Positions 32,735 to 44,247 are shown, counted from the stretch's first letter. The stretch is DNA of 64,000 nucleotides from Taxillus chinensis (GCA_023512835.1 CM042084.1:54415031-54479030), one strand, 5' to 3'. Made by a program: numbers and translations. The notes: a model not told the origin generated them from the sequence alone.

Positions 32735-34057
32735 ATGCGTCACACCAGGGGTGAGTTATTGCCATACGATCCCGAAATCGAACGGACATTGCGAGAGCAG
32801 CGAAGGGCTTAGAGGGTATTAGCTGCAGCTGAACAGCAGTTGGAAGGCTTAAATACCTTGTGTGAAGAAATTATGGCTGAAAACAGAGCAAGAGAAGATC
32901 AGGGACACAACGGCCAAGGAGGTTATCAGCCTAGAACTTTCATGGACTACGCTCGACCTGTACTGTTGGATGAGTACTCCGGCATTAGAAGGGTGCCGGT
33001 CCAAGCAAATAACTTCGAGCTGAAGCCTGCGCTACTGCAGATGGTTGGGCAAGATGCTTTCCGAGGCTCGGCACTAGATGATCCACACAACCATCTAGCA
33101 CGATTCTTGCAGATTTGCGACACCATCAAAATCAATGGAGTCTCGGATGACGCCATTAAGTTGTGACTCTTCCCATTTTCACTGAAGGACCGAGCTCTTG
33201 GTTGGTTCCAGTCCCTACCTGCAGGCAGCATACACACATGGGACCAAATAGTGGAGAAGTTTCTCTCCAAGTACTTTCCACCAACAAGAGTTATTCATTT
33301 AAGGAGCCAAATAAATCAATTCACCCAACATGGTGATGAGTCGTTGTATGAGGCCTGGGAGTGATTCAAAGACTTGGTTAGGAGGTGTCCTAATCATGGC
33401 AGGCCAGAATGGTTACAAGTTGAATCTTTTTATGCAGGTCTGCATGCAAATACAAGGAGCATGATAGATTCAGCCGCTGGAGGAGCATTCATGATGATGG
33501 AACCTTCTGCAGCAGTGGAGCTTATAGAGCGAATGGCGTTGTCCAACTGCCAATGGTCCAATGACAGATGTCCTAGAGTTGAGCCGGTGGCTGTGGTAGC
33601 AAATTCATCAAATTCAACTCAGTTCGATGAGTTGACAAGGAAGATGGAGTTACTAACAGAGCAAATGTCAGTGATGGCTGTTCGCATGGAGGGCAGAGCT
33701 GAGCAACCCAAGGCAGTTCCTGAAGATACTACTGCAGCTCAGCTATATGGAGAAGCTCAATATATTGGGAATCGAGGTGGAGGATTCCAGAGACAATTTC
33801 AGAATCCAAATCAGTACCAGAATACCCCTCAGCCTAACAACTTCCAAAATCAGGGAGGACCTCAACAGTTTCAACAACAGCCTTACTTATGGCAAAGGCA
33901 GAATAAGGTCCCTACTCTTTGGAGCAACGACAAGATGGAGAACATTCTCGGCCACAACTTCCTCCTGGGTTCCAGAAGATGCCTCAACGAGAAGGAGGAA
34001 GACAAAGAGAAGGCGAAGGATGAAGAGATACGGAACTTCTTTTTATCAATTTGCTAA
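32735..34057 (+). pseudogene. gag of element D with three in-frame stops
   Basis: One frame from ATG 32735 (MRHTRGELLPYDPEIERTL) to 34055, interrupted by TAG 32810, TGA 33164 and TGA 33362. Capsid-like features: NNFELKPALLQMVGQDAFRG (33010-33070), DPHNHLARFLQICDTIKING, then ALGWFQSLPAGSIHTWDQIV (33190-33250) typical of gypsy gag. A Gln/Asn-rich tail follows (33790-33900). No CCHC knuckle is visible, as usual for Athila-type gag. From about 33900 the product frame shifts to the one holding the EVNPREQCKAIMLRSG box at 34220-34265. Confidence 0.85.
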
Positions 34058-34082
34058 GCAAGCAACCGACGAGAATGAGTAA

Positions 34083-35644
34083 GGGGAGACGAGGATTGAG
34101 TCCCTTACCACTTCTGTCCCGGGATCTTGGAGCTCTGCTATGAAGAATATGGAGGCGGCCAGTTGGCGGCTAGCAAATGCGGTTAGGCCATCTTCATCAA
34201 ATACTTTTCTCGGCAATACGGAGGTCAACCCAAGGGAGCAATGCAAAGCTATAATGCTTAGAAGTGGGGAAAGAACTACCAGATTGGGAGAGAAAAAATT
34301 GAGTCAAACAAGGAGGAGTTGGAACAGCACGCCCAGGAGGAAGCTAAAGAAGGAGATGCTGAGCAGCGTAAGGACCAGAAGGAAAAGGTTGGGAGTAGTC
34401 AACCGACAGCCAGTCAGCCTGACACTAGCACTCCCGTTCTGTATAAACCTCCTATGCCGTATCCTCAAAGGCTGAGGAAAAAGAAATTAGATGCTCAGTT
34501 CCAGAAATTTTTAGACGTATTCAAGAAGCTGGAGGTGAACATCCCATTCATAGAAGCCTTGGAACAGATGCCTGGCTACGTCAAATTTTTAAAGGATCTG
34601 CTGTCCAAGAGGAGAAGCTACACTGATTGTGAGATAGTAGCTCTCACAAATGACATCAGTGCAGTGGTGCAGCACAAGCTACCACCCAAGCTTAAAGATC
34701 CAGGTAGTTTCACTCTGACCTGCACCATTGGCACCTCGCAATTGGAGCAAGCCCTATGTGACTTAGGGGCGAGTATAAATCTGATGTCAATGTCCATCTA
34801 TCGGCGACTGGGCTTGACTGGAATAAAGCCCACTTCCATATCTTTACAATTTGCTGATCGCTCGATAGGAAAGCCGGCGGGCATCATTGAAGTTGTTTTA
34901 ATCAAGGTGGATCGATTTATCTTCCCGGTGGACTTTCTTGTTTTAGAGATGGAGGAAGATAAAGGAGTCCAACTGATTCTTGGAAGGCCATTCTTGAGTA
35001 CCGGAAGGGCCTTGATCGATGTAAACTCAGGGGAGTTGACGTTGCGGGTGGATGAAGATGCAGTGGTGTTCAACATGGAGCGTTCGATGCGCAAGCCGAA
35101 TGATCATTCCAGCTGCTATTGGATTGATCAGATTGCTAAATTCATGGACAGCTACTTCAAAGAGAGCTTGATCACTGAAAGTGTGGATCACGAATTGCAA
35201 CAGGTGGATTTTGCTGAGGTGGAACCGGAAGAGACTTATGAAGTGCTGGAAGACCAAGCTGAGCAGCAGCCTTCCACAATTGAATCCACAGCAATCTCAG
35301 AACCCTTGCCAGTTCTAAAGCAACTCCTAGACCATCTGAGGTACGAGTTTTTGGATACACAGGGGCGTTACCCTGTGATAGTAGCTGCGTCCTTAACAGT
35401 AGAAGAAACCAGACATCTACTAGAAGTCTTAAGGGAGCATAAGCAGGCCCTGGGGTGGTCTCTGGATGATATAAAAGGTATAAGTCCAACAGTCTGCAGG
35501 CACAAGATACTGATGGAGGTGTCTTATACTCCTACTGTAGAGCGCCAACGTAGGCTCAATCCTGCAATGAAGGAAGTCGTTGGCAAGGAGATTCTGAAGT
35601 GGAGGAAAGCAGGCATCATATATGCCATTTCAGATAGCTCCTGA
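34083..35644 (+). pseudogene. gag-pol junction and protease of element D
   Basis: The long open stretch 34319-35644 covers an acidic/Lys-rich linker (EKEKVGSSQ region), YPQRLRKKKLDAQFQKFLD, the aspartic protease with DLGASINLMSMSIYRRLGL (34756-34815; DLGA replaces the DSGA of other families), FIFPVDFLVLEMEEDKGVQ and GRPFLSTGRALIDV (34915-35020), and ends just inside RT at a TGA (35642-35644) after YAISDSS. The preceding segment with EVNPREQCKAIMLRSG is in another frame, so one frameshift lies near 34300. Protease active-site residues look intact. Confidence 0.8.
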
Positions 35645-36093
35645 GTCAGTCCAGTGCAAGTGGTTCCCAAGAAGGGCGGCATGATAGTGATACGTAATGA
35701 GAAGAACGAGCTCATTCCATCCCACACAGTGACCGGGTGGCACGTGTAAGGACCACTTTCCGTTACCTTTCATTGATCAAATGCTAGATCGGTTAGCTAG
35801 CTACCTGTATTATTGTTTTCTGGACGGTTATTCCGGATACAACCAGATAGCAGTTGCCCCGGAGGATCAAGAGAAGACTACATTCACGTGCCCTTTTGGC
35901 ACGTATGCCATTTGGTCTCTGCAATGCACCTGCTACTTTCCAGAGGTTTATGATGGCAATCTTTCAAGGGTTGGTGGAGGACATTATGGAAGTCTTTATG
36001 GATGACGTCTCAGTATTTGGTTCATCTTTCTCCATCTGCCTCAAAAATCTGGAAACCGTGTTGATCCGATGCAAGGAAAAGGACCTGGTCTAG
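35645..36093 (+). pseudogene. reverse transcriptase of element D, with two deletions
   Basis: Homologous to RT of B. A deletion near 35748 removes the DYRKLNKAT region and shifts the frame, and a second near 35905 removes the FRRM segment before PFGLCNAPATFQRFMMAIF. The catalytic FMDDVSVFGSS box (35995-36027) remains. A TAG at 36091 separates this part from the RNase H-integrase frame. RT activity is lost. Confidence 0.85.
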
Positions 36094-36114
36094 AACTGGG
36101 AGAAGTGTCACTTC

Positions 36115-38154
36115 ATGGTCAAGGAAGGAGTCGTCCTTGGGCATAGAGTGTCTGCAGCTGGGTTGGAAGTAGACAGAGCAAAGATCTCCACCATTGAGAG
36201 TCTACCTCCGCCCACCAATGTGAAGGGCATCCGGAGCTTTCTGGGTCATGCAGGGTTTTATCGGCGGTTCATCAAAGATTTCTCAAAAATTGCCAAGCCC
36301 CTAAGCATGCTTTTAGAGAAGGATGTTCCTTTCGTGTTTTTTGAAGACTGTCTTCAGGCATTTACAGTGCCGAAAGAGAAGCTCAGTTCAGCACCTGTGA
36401 TCGTAGCTCCAGACTGGTCACAACCCTTTGAGCTGATGTGTGATGCGAGTAACTTTGCAGTCGGAGCGGTGCTTGGGCAGAAACGGGACAAGGTTTTCAG
36501 GGCAATATATTATGCCAGTCGCACACTCAATGAGGCCCAGCTCAATTACATTACTACAGAGAAGGAGTTACTCGCTGTGGTGTTTGCTTGTGATAAGTTT
36601 CGGTCGTATCTATTGGGCACTAAGGTCATTGTTTACACTGACCATGCTGCCTTGAGATACTTGTTCAGCAAGAAGGATGCGAAACCCAGGTTGATCAGAT
36701 GGGTTTTCTTACTCCAAGAGTTTGATCTGGAGATTAAAGACTTGAAGGGGACATCCAACACTGTGGCAGACCATTTGTCAAGGCTGGAGCTAGGAGAAGG
36801 TAGTACTCAAGGTGCTACTATTTCTGACACCTTCCCTGATGAGCAGCTCTTTGTAGCTGAAGCAAAGACGCCATGGTTTGCTAATATAGTGAACTACCAT
36901 GCATGCGACTATGTCCCTACCGAGTTCACTTATCAGGAAAAGAAGAGGTTCCTCTTTAATGCAAGAAGATACATTTGGGATGAACCTGTCCTAGACAGGC
37001 AATGTGCTGATCAGATCATCAGAAAATGTGTGCCAGAAGAGGAAGTGGATAGCATACTGAAGCATTGTCATTCAGCTGACTATGCTGGCCATTTAGGAGT
37101 GCAAAGAACGGTGGCAAAGATCCTACAAAGCGGGTTTTACTGGCCAACCATGTTCAAGGACACATACACCTTTGTTAAGTCATGTGATCAGTGTCAAAGA
37201 ACAGGAGGGATTACGAGGAAGCAAGAGATGCCCCAAACTGGAATTATGCCAGTAGAACTTTTTGATATATGGGGAATCGATTTCATGGGACCTTTCCCAC
37301 CATCAGATGGGTTTTCTTATATCCTTCTGGATGTTGATTTCCTCTCGAAATGGGTTGAAGCTATACCCACGAGGAAGAATGATGCTCAAGTGGTTACCAA
37401 GTTCCTTCGCCGCAACATATTCAGCAGGTTTGGAACACCTAGAGCAATTATCAGTGATGAAGAGAGTCACTTCTGCAATAAGCTTTTTGAAAAGCTCTTA
37501 AACAAATATGGAGTTCAACATAGGCGTACTTTAGCCTATCATCCACAAGCGAACCGTCAAGCTGAAGTCTCAAACCGTGAGATCAAGCACATTTTGGAAA
37601 AGACAGTGGGCGGCAACCGAAAAGATTGGTCTCTAAAACTCGACGAGGTGTTGTGGGCTTACCGCACAGCATTCAAAACGCCCATTGGAATGTCTCCTTA
37701 TCGTCTACTGTACGGAAAGGCCTGCCACTTGCCTGTTGAATTGGAACACAAGGCATTTTGGGCAGTTAAAAAGCTGAACATGGATCCCAATGTTGCTGCT
37801 GAACTACGATTGCACCAACTAAATGAGTTGGAGGAATTTCGCTTCAATGCCTATGAGAGTGCTAAGCTGTACAAGGAGAGGTCTAAGCTCAGACATGATA
37901 AGAAGATCAGCCCCTCTACTGTTGAACCAGGGCAGAAGGTGCTTCTCTTTAATTCCAGAATTAAACTCTTCCCTAGAAAGCTGCGATCTAAGTGGATAGG
38001 ACCTTATACTGTGATAAAGGCTTTCCCATATGGTAGTGTTGAACTCCAATCAACCTCTGGGCAAATATTCAAAGTAAATGGTCAACGTGTAAAGCCATAC
38101 TATATTCAGGACCATGTTAAGGAGGTTGATCATTTCACTCTGAGCACAACTTGA
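36115..38154 (+). CDS. RNase H and integrase of element D, one open frame
   Basis: 680 codons without a stop. It begins in the RT connection ([33 protein letters not shown]). RNase [45 protein letters not shown] and ADHLSR carry the four acidic residues. Integrase: the zinc domain H-H-C-C ([21 protein letters not shown]), core DDE with Asp in IWGIDFMGP (37270), Asp in IISDEESHF (37455) and Glu in NREIKHIL (37578), then [20 protein letters not shown] and a C-terminal [12 protein letters not shown] region. The product would cleave RNA in hybrids and insert cDNA. It lacks its own start and would need to be made as part of a polyprotein that upstream stops now block. Confidence 0.9.
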   Translation: MVKEGVVLGHRVSAAGLEVDRAKISTIESLPPPTNVKGIRSFLGHAGFYRRFIKDFSKIAKPLSMLLEKDVPFVFFEDCLQAFTVPKEKLSSAPVIVAPDWSQPFELMCDASNFAVGAVLGQKRDKVFRAIYYASRTLNEAQLNYITTEKELLAVVFACDKFRSYLLGTKVIVYTDHAALRYLFSKKDAKPRLIRWVFLLQEFDLEIKDLKGTSNTVADHLSRLELGEGSTQGATISDTFPDEQLFVAEAKTPWFANIVNYHACDYVPTEFTYQEKKRFLFNARRYIWDEPVLDRQCADQIIRKCVPEEEVDSILKHCHSADYAGHLGVQRTVAKILQSGFYWPTMFKDTYTFVKSCDQCQRTGGITRKQEMPQTGIMPVELFDIWGIDFMGPFPPSDGFSYILLDVDFLSKWVEAIPTRKNDAQVVTKFLRRNIFSRFGTPRAIISDEESHFCNKLFEKLLNKYGVQHRRTLAYHPQANRQAEVSNREIKHILEKTVGGNRKDWSLKLDEVLWAYRTAFKTPIGMSPYRLLYGKACHLPVELEHKAFWAVKKLNMDPNVAAELRLHQLNELEEFRFNAYESAKLYKERSKLRHDKKISPSTVEPGQKVLLFNSRIKLFPRKLRSKWIGPYTVIKAFPYGSVELQSTSGQIFKVNGQRVKPYYIQDHVKEVDHFTLSTT

Positions 38155-39088
38155 ATCAGAGGGGACGGTCAAGCTAAAGACCTAAACTCAGCGCTTCATG
38201 GGAGGCAACCCATGGTGATTTCTTTTCCTTTTTATTTTATTTTATTTTATGTTATTGGGATATTTTTATTGTGTGCTTTAACCCATAGTCTGTAGGGAGT
38301 GCATATCTGCTTTGTTTTGCAGATATTTTATTTGCAGCATTTGAACCAGGGCCTAGGCCCATATTTCTTGATGGAACTTATGTCTGCTTGGGCTTACTTG
38401 GGCCTGTGTATCAGAACTTTAGATAACTTTTCTAAGGCCCACATCCAAGCCCAGTTGAATTGAATCAGAGGGGCCCACTCCAATCTATTGCCAAACCAAG
38501 GAGATGAAGTTATGGATTATGAGATGGTATTCTGGGCCCACTAACTGACACGTTTTTGTCCTTGGGAGATGGGCTACTAGCCTGTCAAATTTCAGCAACT
38601 TTGGGCTTCATTTAGGGTGTCAACCAGCTTGCCCGTGAGAAGCAGTATTTCACATTCACATCTATAATGAATCTACAGTTCATCCGTGACCTACTGGTGA
38701 AATTTGGACAAAAACAGCCCTGACCGTGAAAAGGCTTTTCGCGTGCACAAGGGTAGGATGGTCTAATCGATCTGAAACTTTGCACAAAGGCAACTGGCAT
38801 CTTCTAGACCTTTCTGAGACCTGCCCGTGAAAACACTTTTCGTGTGCACAAGGATAGACACGTCTTTTTGATCTAAAATTTTGGTGGATGACAGCTGGAA
38901 GTGTCTAGAGTCATCCAAGCTCTGCCCGTGAAATCACGCTTTTCACGTGCACACCTACCTTTGGCCAATCAGTCTGAAATTTCGGTGGGAGCTAGCTAGC
39001 ATCTTCTAAAGTCTTCTTTGGTCTGCACGTGAAAATGATGGAGCACTTTAAGAGGGTCATTTTTGTTTTTTTCCCCTTGTGGCGAAGC
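38155..39088 (+). other. spacer after pol of element D with repeated GTGAAAA..TTTTC motifs
   Basis: Non-coding. Begins with a GGGAGGCAACCC motif after the stop. From 38618 to 39040 a unit of about 100 bases is repeated four to five times, each with GACCTGCCCGTGAAAA, a TTTTCGCGTGCACA-type inverted half and a TCTGAAATTTCGG phrase. Comparable motifs lie before the third ORF of B and in the LTR U3 regions. Confidence 0.65.
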
Positions 39089-39100
39089 ACTATAAAAAGG
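39089..39100 (+). promoter_or_regulatory. internal TATA box before the third ORF of element D
   Basis: CACTATAAAAAGGGAGG about 90 bases before ATG 39181. The same layout (CACGTG-like repeats, TATA, then MVRTRR ORF) exists in element B. Confidence 0.55.
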
Positions 39101-39180
39101 GAGGGGCTCCAAGCTTGAAACTCACATCTCATACTTTCTTTTTCCTTCCTGCTGAGAGCAAATTCCTTTTTGGGTTAGTC

Positions 39181-41501
39181 ATGGTGCGCACAAGAAGAGC
39201 CCGCCAAGGAGAAGGCAGTCCTGAAGCCTCTGCCACCTCTATGCCTTCGGCATTGAGAGACGCCGACACTATTTTCGTGGGGAATGTGCTTGATTGGGAG
39301 ATCCTGGAGTCCTCCACACTTGACTGGACTGAAGAAGTTATGACCAAGCTACAAGCCTTGGGGCTGAGAAGGTTAGTCTGCGCTCGCAGTGATCTATATT
39401 ACCCTGCCATGTTAGACTTTTATAATTCAGTCTACGTCAATGAGGAAGATGATGAGATAATTGGGGAGGTTCAAGGTGTCTTAATTTCTATTTCCCCTGC
39501 TATGTTGAGAGACTGCTTTGATCTGTCAAACCCCATGCATGCCATACCTGACTTGAACTTAGGAGATTATGGTAGAGCTTTACAGTATAATAAAGAATTT
39601 GGGAAACGTCGGCAATTTACTAAAAACGGATTTCATGGGAAATACCATTGCCTTGCCAATTTGGTAGGGAGGTACTTACTGTTACAGACTAGTGGCGTAG
39701 ACTCAGTCCCTAAGTCCCATTTGGAGTTTATTTTTGCATCGATCGTCAGTTACACATTGATTGGGCTGTTGAAATTTTTAAACTGTGGAAACGGTATATT
39801 CACAAATGTTTATATGGTCGACTACTTAAAATGCTTCTGCAGTATTAATATGGTCATCTTAGTGCTCAAGTAGTCCCCACTGTTTTCCCGGATAACCTGC
39901 GGTTACGAGTTCTCCATCCAGAGGGTGCCTTAGGCGTTAGTTACAAGGGCAAATGGGGAGATAGTATCCACGCCACGCCCCAGCCTTCACTTCATAGTGT
40001 GCATATGGAGTGACCCACTGAGCAGTTTAGGGACACCTCCACTCCCATGAATGCCCGCCGACAGCACATCTTCCAGTTGACTGCCATGTACATGCAATTC
40101 AATGTTCACAAGGAGGAAGTTTACAATTTCTTCCAAGGCGTCAGTGGCCAAGTTATCAGTGAAGCTGACATTCTTCACTGGGCCTTCACTAATGGCCATA
40201 TCACAAGACTTCAGCTGGATGAGCTGCTCGAGTACATCACTCAAGATCAACAAGCAACGTCTCGTCCATCTGCCCAACCATGGGAAGCCCCGAAGCTAAC
40301 TCTTGCTGCTTCTTATGAAGACTTAAGGAGGCAAACTGCTCACCTACAGGAGGCACAGGCGGAAACCGTTCAGGAGAACGGGATGCTGAAGAAAAATCAA
40401 ACTCTCATCCTCAAGGAGTAGAAGGAAGTCAAAGGTCTGCTTGGTAAGATATGGAAAGCCCTGGGGAAGAAGAAGAAGAAAACTCCTACACCTCCTGTGG
40501 AGGATCCATTTGACGCACCGTCACCTCCGGTCCAGCAGCACGCTGCACATAGCGAAGAGACACCGGAGTATCCACAGTATCCGCAAGAGGCAGGGCCCTA
40601 CACTGCTCCACCCTTTCCTCCAGCAGCTTTTGTGTATTTTACTGCACCAGCAGGGCCCAGTTCTTCCCAGGCCCTTGTTCCCTTAATCCAGCCGTTGCAA
40701 TGGTGGTCCAGTGCTTCATCAGAAGTTCCCCAGGAAGATAACCTAGGGGCGCCCGTCCACATTCATCTCCATCCGGCCCTCTCCACTGCTGATGCCATAG
40801 CTGCTTTTCAGCAGTTTACTTACGGAGACACCTTGCAAGCGCGCTTTATGCGTGATTTCGAAGTCTTCACGTCATCCTATTTACAGCGTATCCTAGCTGA
40901 TGAGTACTTATCTTCCGATAACGTTGACTTATTCTACCGTACGATACGACACGTGGTGGAGGCTGAGCCCAACGACTACCCTATGGCTCAGTACACCTCT
41001 ATCATGCTGTGCGAGATATATAAGCAGCCGTTAGAGGATCATATTTTCCGCCGGCGGATGAATGGAGCAGCAGAAGGACATCGCTCTTGGCACCAGGTCC
41101 ATGAGGTTCTTATACCGGTCCTCCTTGATCGCCACTTCGTACTCTTGCAGTTGGACCTGAGTGTGGGCCATGCTGTTCTTTATGACCCAAGCCAAGCCCA
41201 TGGGTTTTCCACACGAAAGAAGAAGCTTGTCCATGGTTTCTTGAAAAAAATCAAAACCGCACTCAGAAAAGAAGGGCTATTGACATCCAAGTTTCCTCTG
41301 GTACACTTCAATGAAATGGAGCTTCCCCAACAACCTGATCAATTCAGTTGTGGGATTTTTGTCTGCTATTATTTGATAGCTCTGTTGGAGCATAAGGATA
41401 CTTGGGCGCTCACAAGAGAGACCTCGGCTGACTTTGTCGCACGTCTTAGACGAATGGTGGCCCATGTTATCTTCTACTATAGCGTACCCAGCAACCGGTA
41501 A
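39181..41501 (+). pseudogene. third ORF of element D: N-terminal plant-transposon-like region and Ulp1-like (C48) domain
   Basis: ATG 39181 (MVRTRRARQGEG). Open to a frameshift near 39740; then one frame to 41501 with stops at about 39844 (TAA), 40010 (TGA) and 40419 (TAG). Order: N-terminal region with DWEILESSTLDWTEEVMTKL, YHCLANLVGRYLL; YMQFNVHKEEVYNFFQG; a coiled-coil segment with LRRQTAHLQEAQAETVQEN (40325-40400); a basic KKKKK patch; a Pro/Gln-rich linker; then the C48-like domain, intact from 40422. Likely catalytic residues: His in DRHFVLLQLD (about 41133), Asp in LYDPS (about 41184), Gln in LPQQPDQ (about 41331), Cys in SCGIFVC (about 41349). This is the arrangement of Ulp1/SENP enzymes, which cut SUMO-like tails. 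A role in the element is unknown. Confidence 0.8.
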
Positions 41502-42824
41502 CGGTCCTCTTCCTTTTACTTTTTCCATGCTCTGAGGACATCGCTTCGTTTAAGTATGGGGGGGGGAGTTCCCTTGAACCGGTTGCTTGTTTGTTTGCAT
41601 GCATGCTTTATTTTTATTTTATGTTTTTGTTGTGAATGTATGTTTTGCCTGTGAGGTGCATGGCTACCAAGGTATGCAAATTCTGGTTAACTATATTGAC
41701 CACCTTAGTATCTTGTTGTGATAAAGATGTTTCAATCGTTAAGGTGTGTTTTAAGTTAGTTGAGCATGTCTTTACTCTTTGTATGATATCACCATGATTT
41801 TGGAGCTGACATTTGAATAGTAAGCTGAGCATGTTATGTTAGGATGAGCTTTGTAAACCCTGAAGTTGAGTGCAGAATAGGCATATACTTTTTGAGAGCA
41901 CCATTATCTTGCCTTAAAATTCTACTTACTTTTTGAGTGTATTTTATGGGTTATTGGGTTACCAATTTGCTCTTAATATTTATTACTGGCTATTTAATGG
42001 TTGGAGTTACTTAGGCATAAGAAGTACCTGTTCGTGCTCAGTGTTTGGTGTATGATGTTATAATTCAAGTATTTCAGTTCTTGTTTAATTCAAAAAAAAG
42101 GGTGAGTATTAAAAAAAGAAAAAAAGAGTGAATAATCCATCAAGGGAGAGCATAAAATGCAACCTTGTAAGGTTATTACTAAAAAGAAGTGTGAAAAAAA
42201 AAGAAAAAACAGAAACACAAAAAGTGTTTGCCAGAATAAAAGCCACAATGGCTTATTGTTTATATGTGTTTTTGTTTTCGTGTTGCAGCCATAATGGCTA
42301 AGTTGTTTTGTTTTGCAATTTGTTTTGCAAGTGTGAGCGTAAATCTTTAGCTCCAAGTATTTATCAATAAGTAGAATAGAGTGTGTGTTTTCGTTGACGA
42401 GCACAATGGGGACCTCTCATGTTTACTTGGCAAAAACTTAATCAATAGCTAGTAGTGAGTGTAAGAGTAGATCCTTAGCTGTTAGGCATTGATAGTAAGG
42501 CATGAGAGGAGAGAAAAGAAAGTTATCTTTGAGTGAGGCTGCTCTACTTGGTAAGGACTCTCAGGGGGAGCTAAGTTTCATTTTATCCTTACATGATTGC
42601 TTCTATTTGAACTGTTAGTAATGATATTACATGGTTGTTGGACTTGATAGTAAGGGCATGTTTCGATTAAATTGTGATTCATTTTAGCTATTGGAATGTC
42701 TACTTCATCATGATAGAGTTGTATGTCTTGGGAAACCATGCCCCTCTTGTTTGTTAGTTTATTCTCTCTTTTCAGTTTGACTGTGTGTTTATTTCTTTTT
42801 GCTTGAGGACAAGCAAAGGTTCAA
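41502..42824 (+). other. 3' non-coding region of element D
   Basis: No ORF. Corresponds to 3489-5009 of A and 1-648 of B. Contains a conserved AACCTTGTAAGGTTATTACT hairpin-like block (42161-42180) and ends with GCTTGAGGACAAGC before the polypurine tract. Confidence 0.65.
41553..41567 (+). other. second polypurine-tract-like motif, directly after the third ORF
   Basis: AAGTATGGGGGGGGGAG, preceded by CTGAGGACATCGC, resembling the true tract AAGTGTGGGGGGA preceded by TTGAGGACAAGC at 42802. The equivalent position in A and B also has AAGTGTGG. Confidence 0.6.
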
Positions 42825-42837
42825 GTGTGGGGGGATT
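42825..42837 (+). other. polypurine tract of element D
   Basis: GTGTGGGGGGATT directly before the 3' LTR; primes plus-strand DNA in these elements. Confidence 0.9.
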
Positions 42838-44242
42838 TGATAACGTGCATTTATGCCGTTATCCTAGACCTTATTTAGGGTGTTTCAGCATATGTTTTGT
42901 ACCTATTTGCATGATATTTTATACATATTGGCTCTAATCCCTAGAAAGACCCTGTTTGGTGTATAGTTGTACTTTTTGAGTGTTTTTGGCAGACTTTGGA
43001 GCAACGTTTTCCCACACACCTTCGCTAGATCACTCTATACACTCAAGAGGAAGCTATAGGAAGAAGATGGAAGCAAAATGAAGGGCAAATCAAGGTGCAC
43101 GTGAAAAGGCTTTCTCACGTGCATTCTCACGTGCAAGGATTTTATTGCATGGATGCCTTCTAAAACTCAAGAGGAAGCTTTGGAGCAAATTTGAGTCGAA
43201 TTGGAGCTGCACGTGAAAAGGGTCTTCTCACGTTCATTCTCGCGTGCAGGCATTTTTGAGCTCCAAATGATGTGTTTTGTTGTTTTAATCATTTTCCTCT
43301 AAAGAACCTGGGTCAAATTTGGTATAGTTTGAGTGTTATTGAGCCTAGAACGTTAAATAGTGTCACTAACCAAAACGACGTCGTTTTGGCTGCGACCACA
43401 TTTATAATTAGGGCACACTTTTTGTAACCCTAATTTGGCTCACTAAATCCTATAAATAGGGGGCTTGGGAGGCATTGTAAATCATCTTGAGTGGGAGAAT
43501 CTGATCTGAGTTCTGAAAAAGAGCGGTAGCCATTGCTAAAAGATCGGATTGTCCTTGGCAAGGAGTGATTTGGGGCAGCAGACGCCGGAGTCTTTGGAGG
43601 CTGGAGTCCTGGTTCATCTTGGGGTCTTCCTTTATTGTCCTGGTACTGTAATCATGTTCTTTCTTGTAATTGTTATTGCTTTTGTCATGATTATGGAGTA
43701 GTTTTGTTAGTCTAGGGGAGCAATGTAGCCCCCAATCTATTGTATTCAGTTTGGTTATGGTGGTTCAATAAAATAGAATTCAGTTCTTGTTTAATTCACT
43801 TGCTTGTATGGAAATGCGTAGTTTATGCATAATTAGGTAATCTTAGCCCTTGTCTAGGGTGGAACACTAGTGAATTAGATTTAATATTGCATGATGGACC
43901 AAGTCTACAACTATTAGATTGTTTATCTACCTTGATCACTTTTATTCACATGGACCAAATGGGATAAAAGCCTTAAATCTATCTTAGCATGGACCAAATG
44001 TAAGATAGGTAGGAGATAATCAACATGAACATGAACTACAACATAAATCAAGAACAAGAGCCACAACCAGACTATTACAACCGATTGGGTGGTAAACATT
44101 GTGACCCTAGATCCTTAGTGCTTGCTTCTTAATAGCATTAGCTACCTTCCTGTGGGTTCGACAACCGGAGTCTTAATACTCCATTTTATTGCTTGACCAG
44201 TGAACTTGCTGCAAAACCTATAGACACAATTTATACGGGTCA
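42838..44242 (+). repeat. 3' LTR of element D
   Basis: 1405 bp, nearly identical to 31035-32544 except for a deletion of about 105 bases at 44117. Palindrome 43370-43389, TATA 43449-43460. Confidence 0.93.
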
Positions 44243-44247
44243 ACTTT
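44243..44247. repeat. target-site duplication of element D, right copy (ACTTT)
   Basis: Exact copy of 31030-31034 after the CA end of the 3' LTR; LTR C2 sequence resumes after it and ends at 44596. Confidence 0.92.

Larger units (their letters stand above)
31035..44242 (+). mobile_element. Element D: structurally complete Athila-like Ty3/gypsy element
   Basis: 13,208 bp with two LTRs (1510 and 1405 bp), target duplication ACTTT, tRNA-Asp primer site (32551-32568), gag, protease, RT, RNase H, integrase, an extra ORF with a Ulp1-like domain, and a polypurine tract (42825-42837). The Athila assignment rests on the primer type, the gag-pol junction box EVNPREQCKAIMLRSG, DLGA protease, and the post-integrase ORF. 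Coding capacity is lost through stops in gag, deletions in RT and breaks in the third ORF, but RNase H-integrase is one open frame of 680 codons. It sits inside solo LTR C2, hence is younger than both C2 and SIRE-1. Confidence 0.93.

Noticed and set aside
34083..41501. Element D as a currently autonomous element
   Set aside because: Three stops in gag, two deletions in RT and several breaks in the third ORF rule out self-supplied replication, although its LTRs, primer site and polypurine tract look sound.
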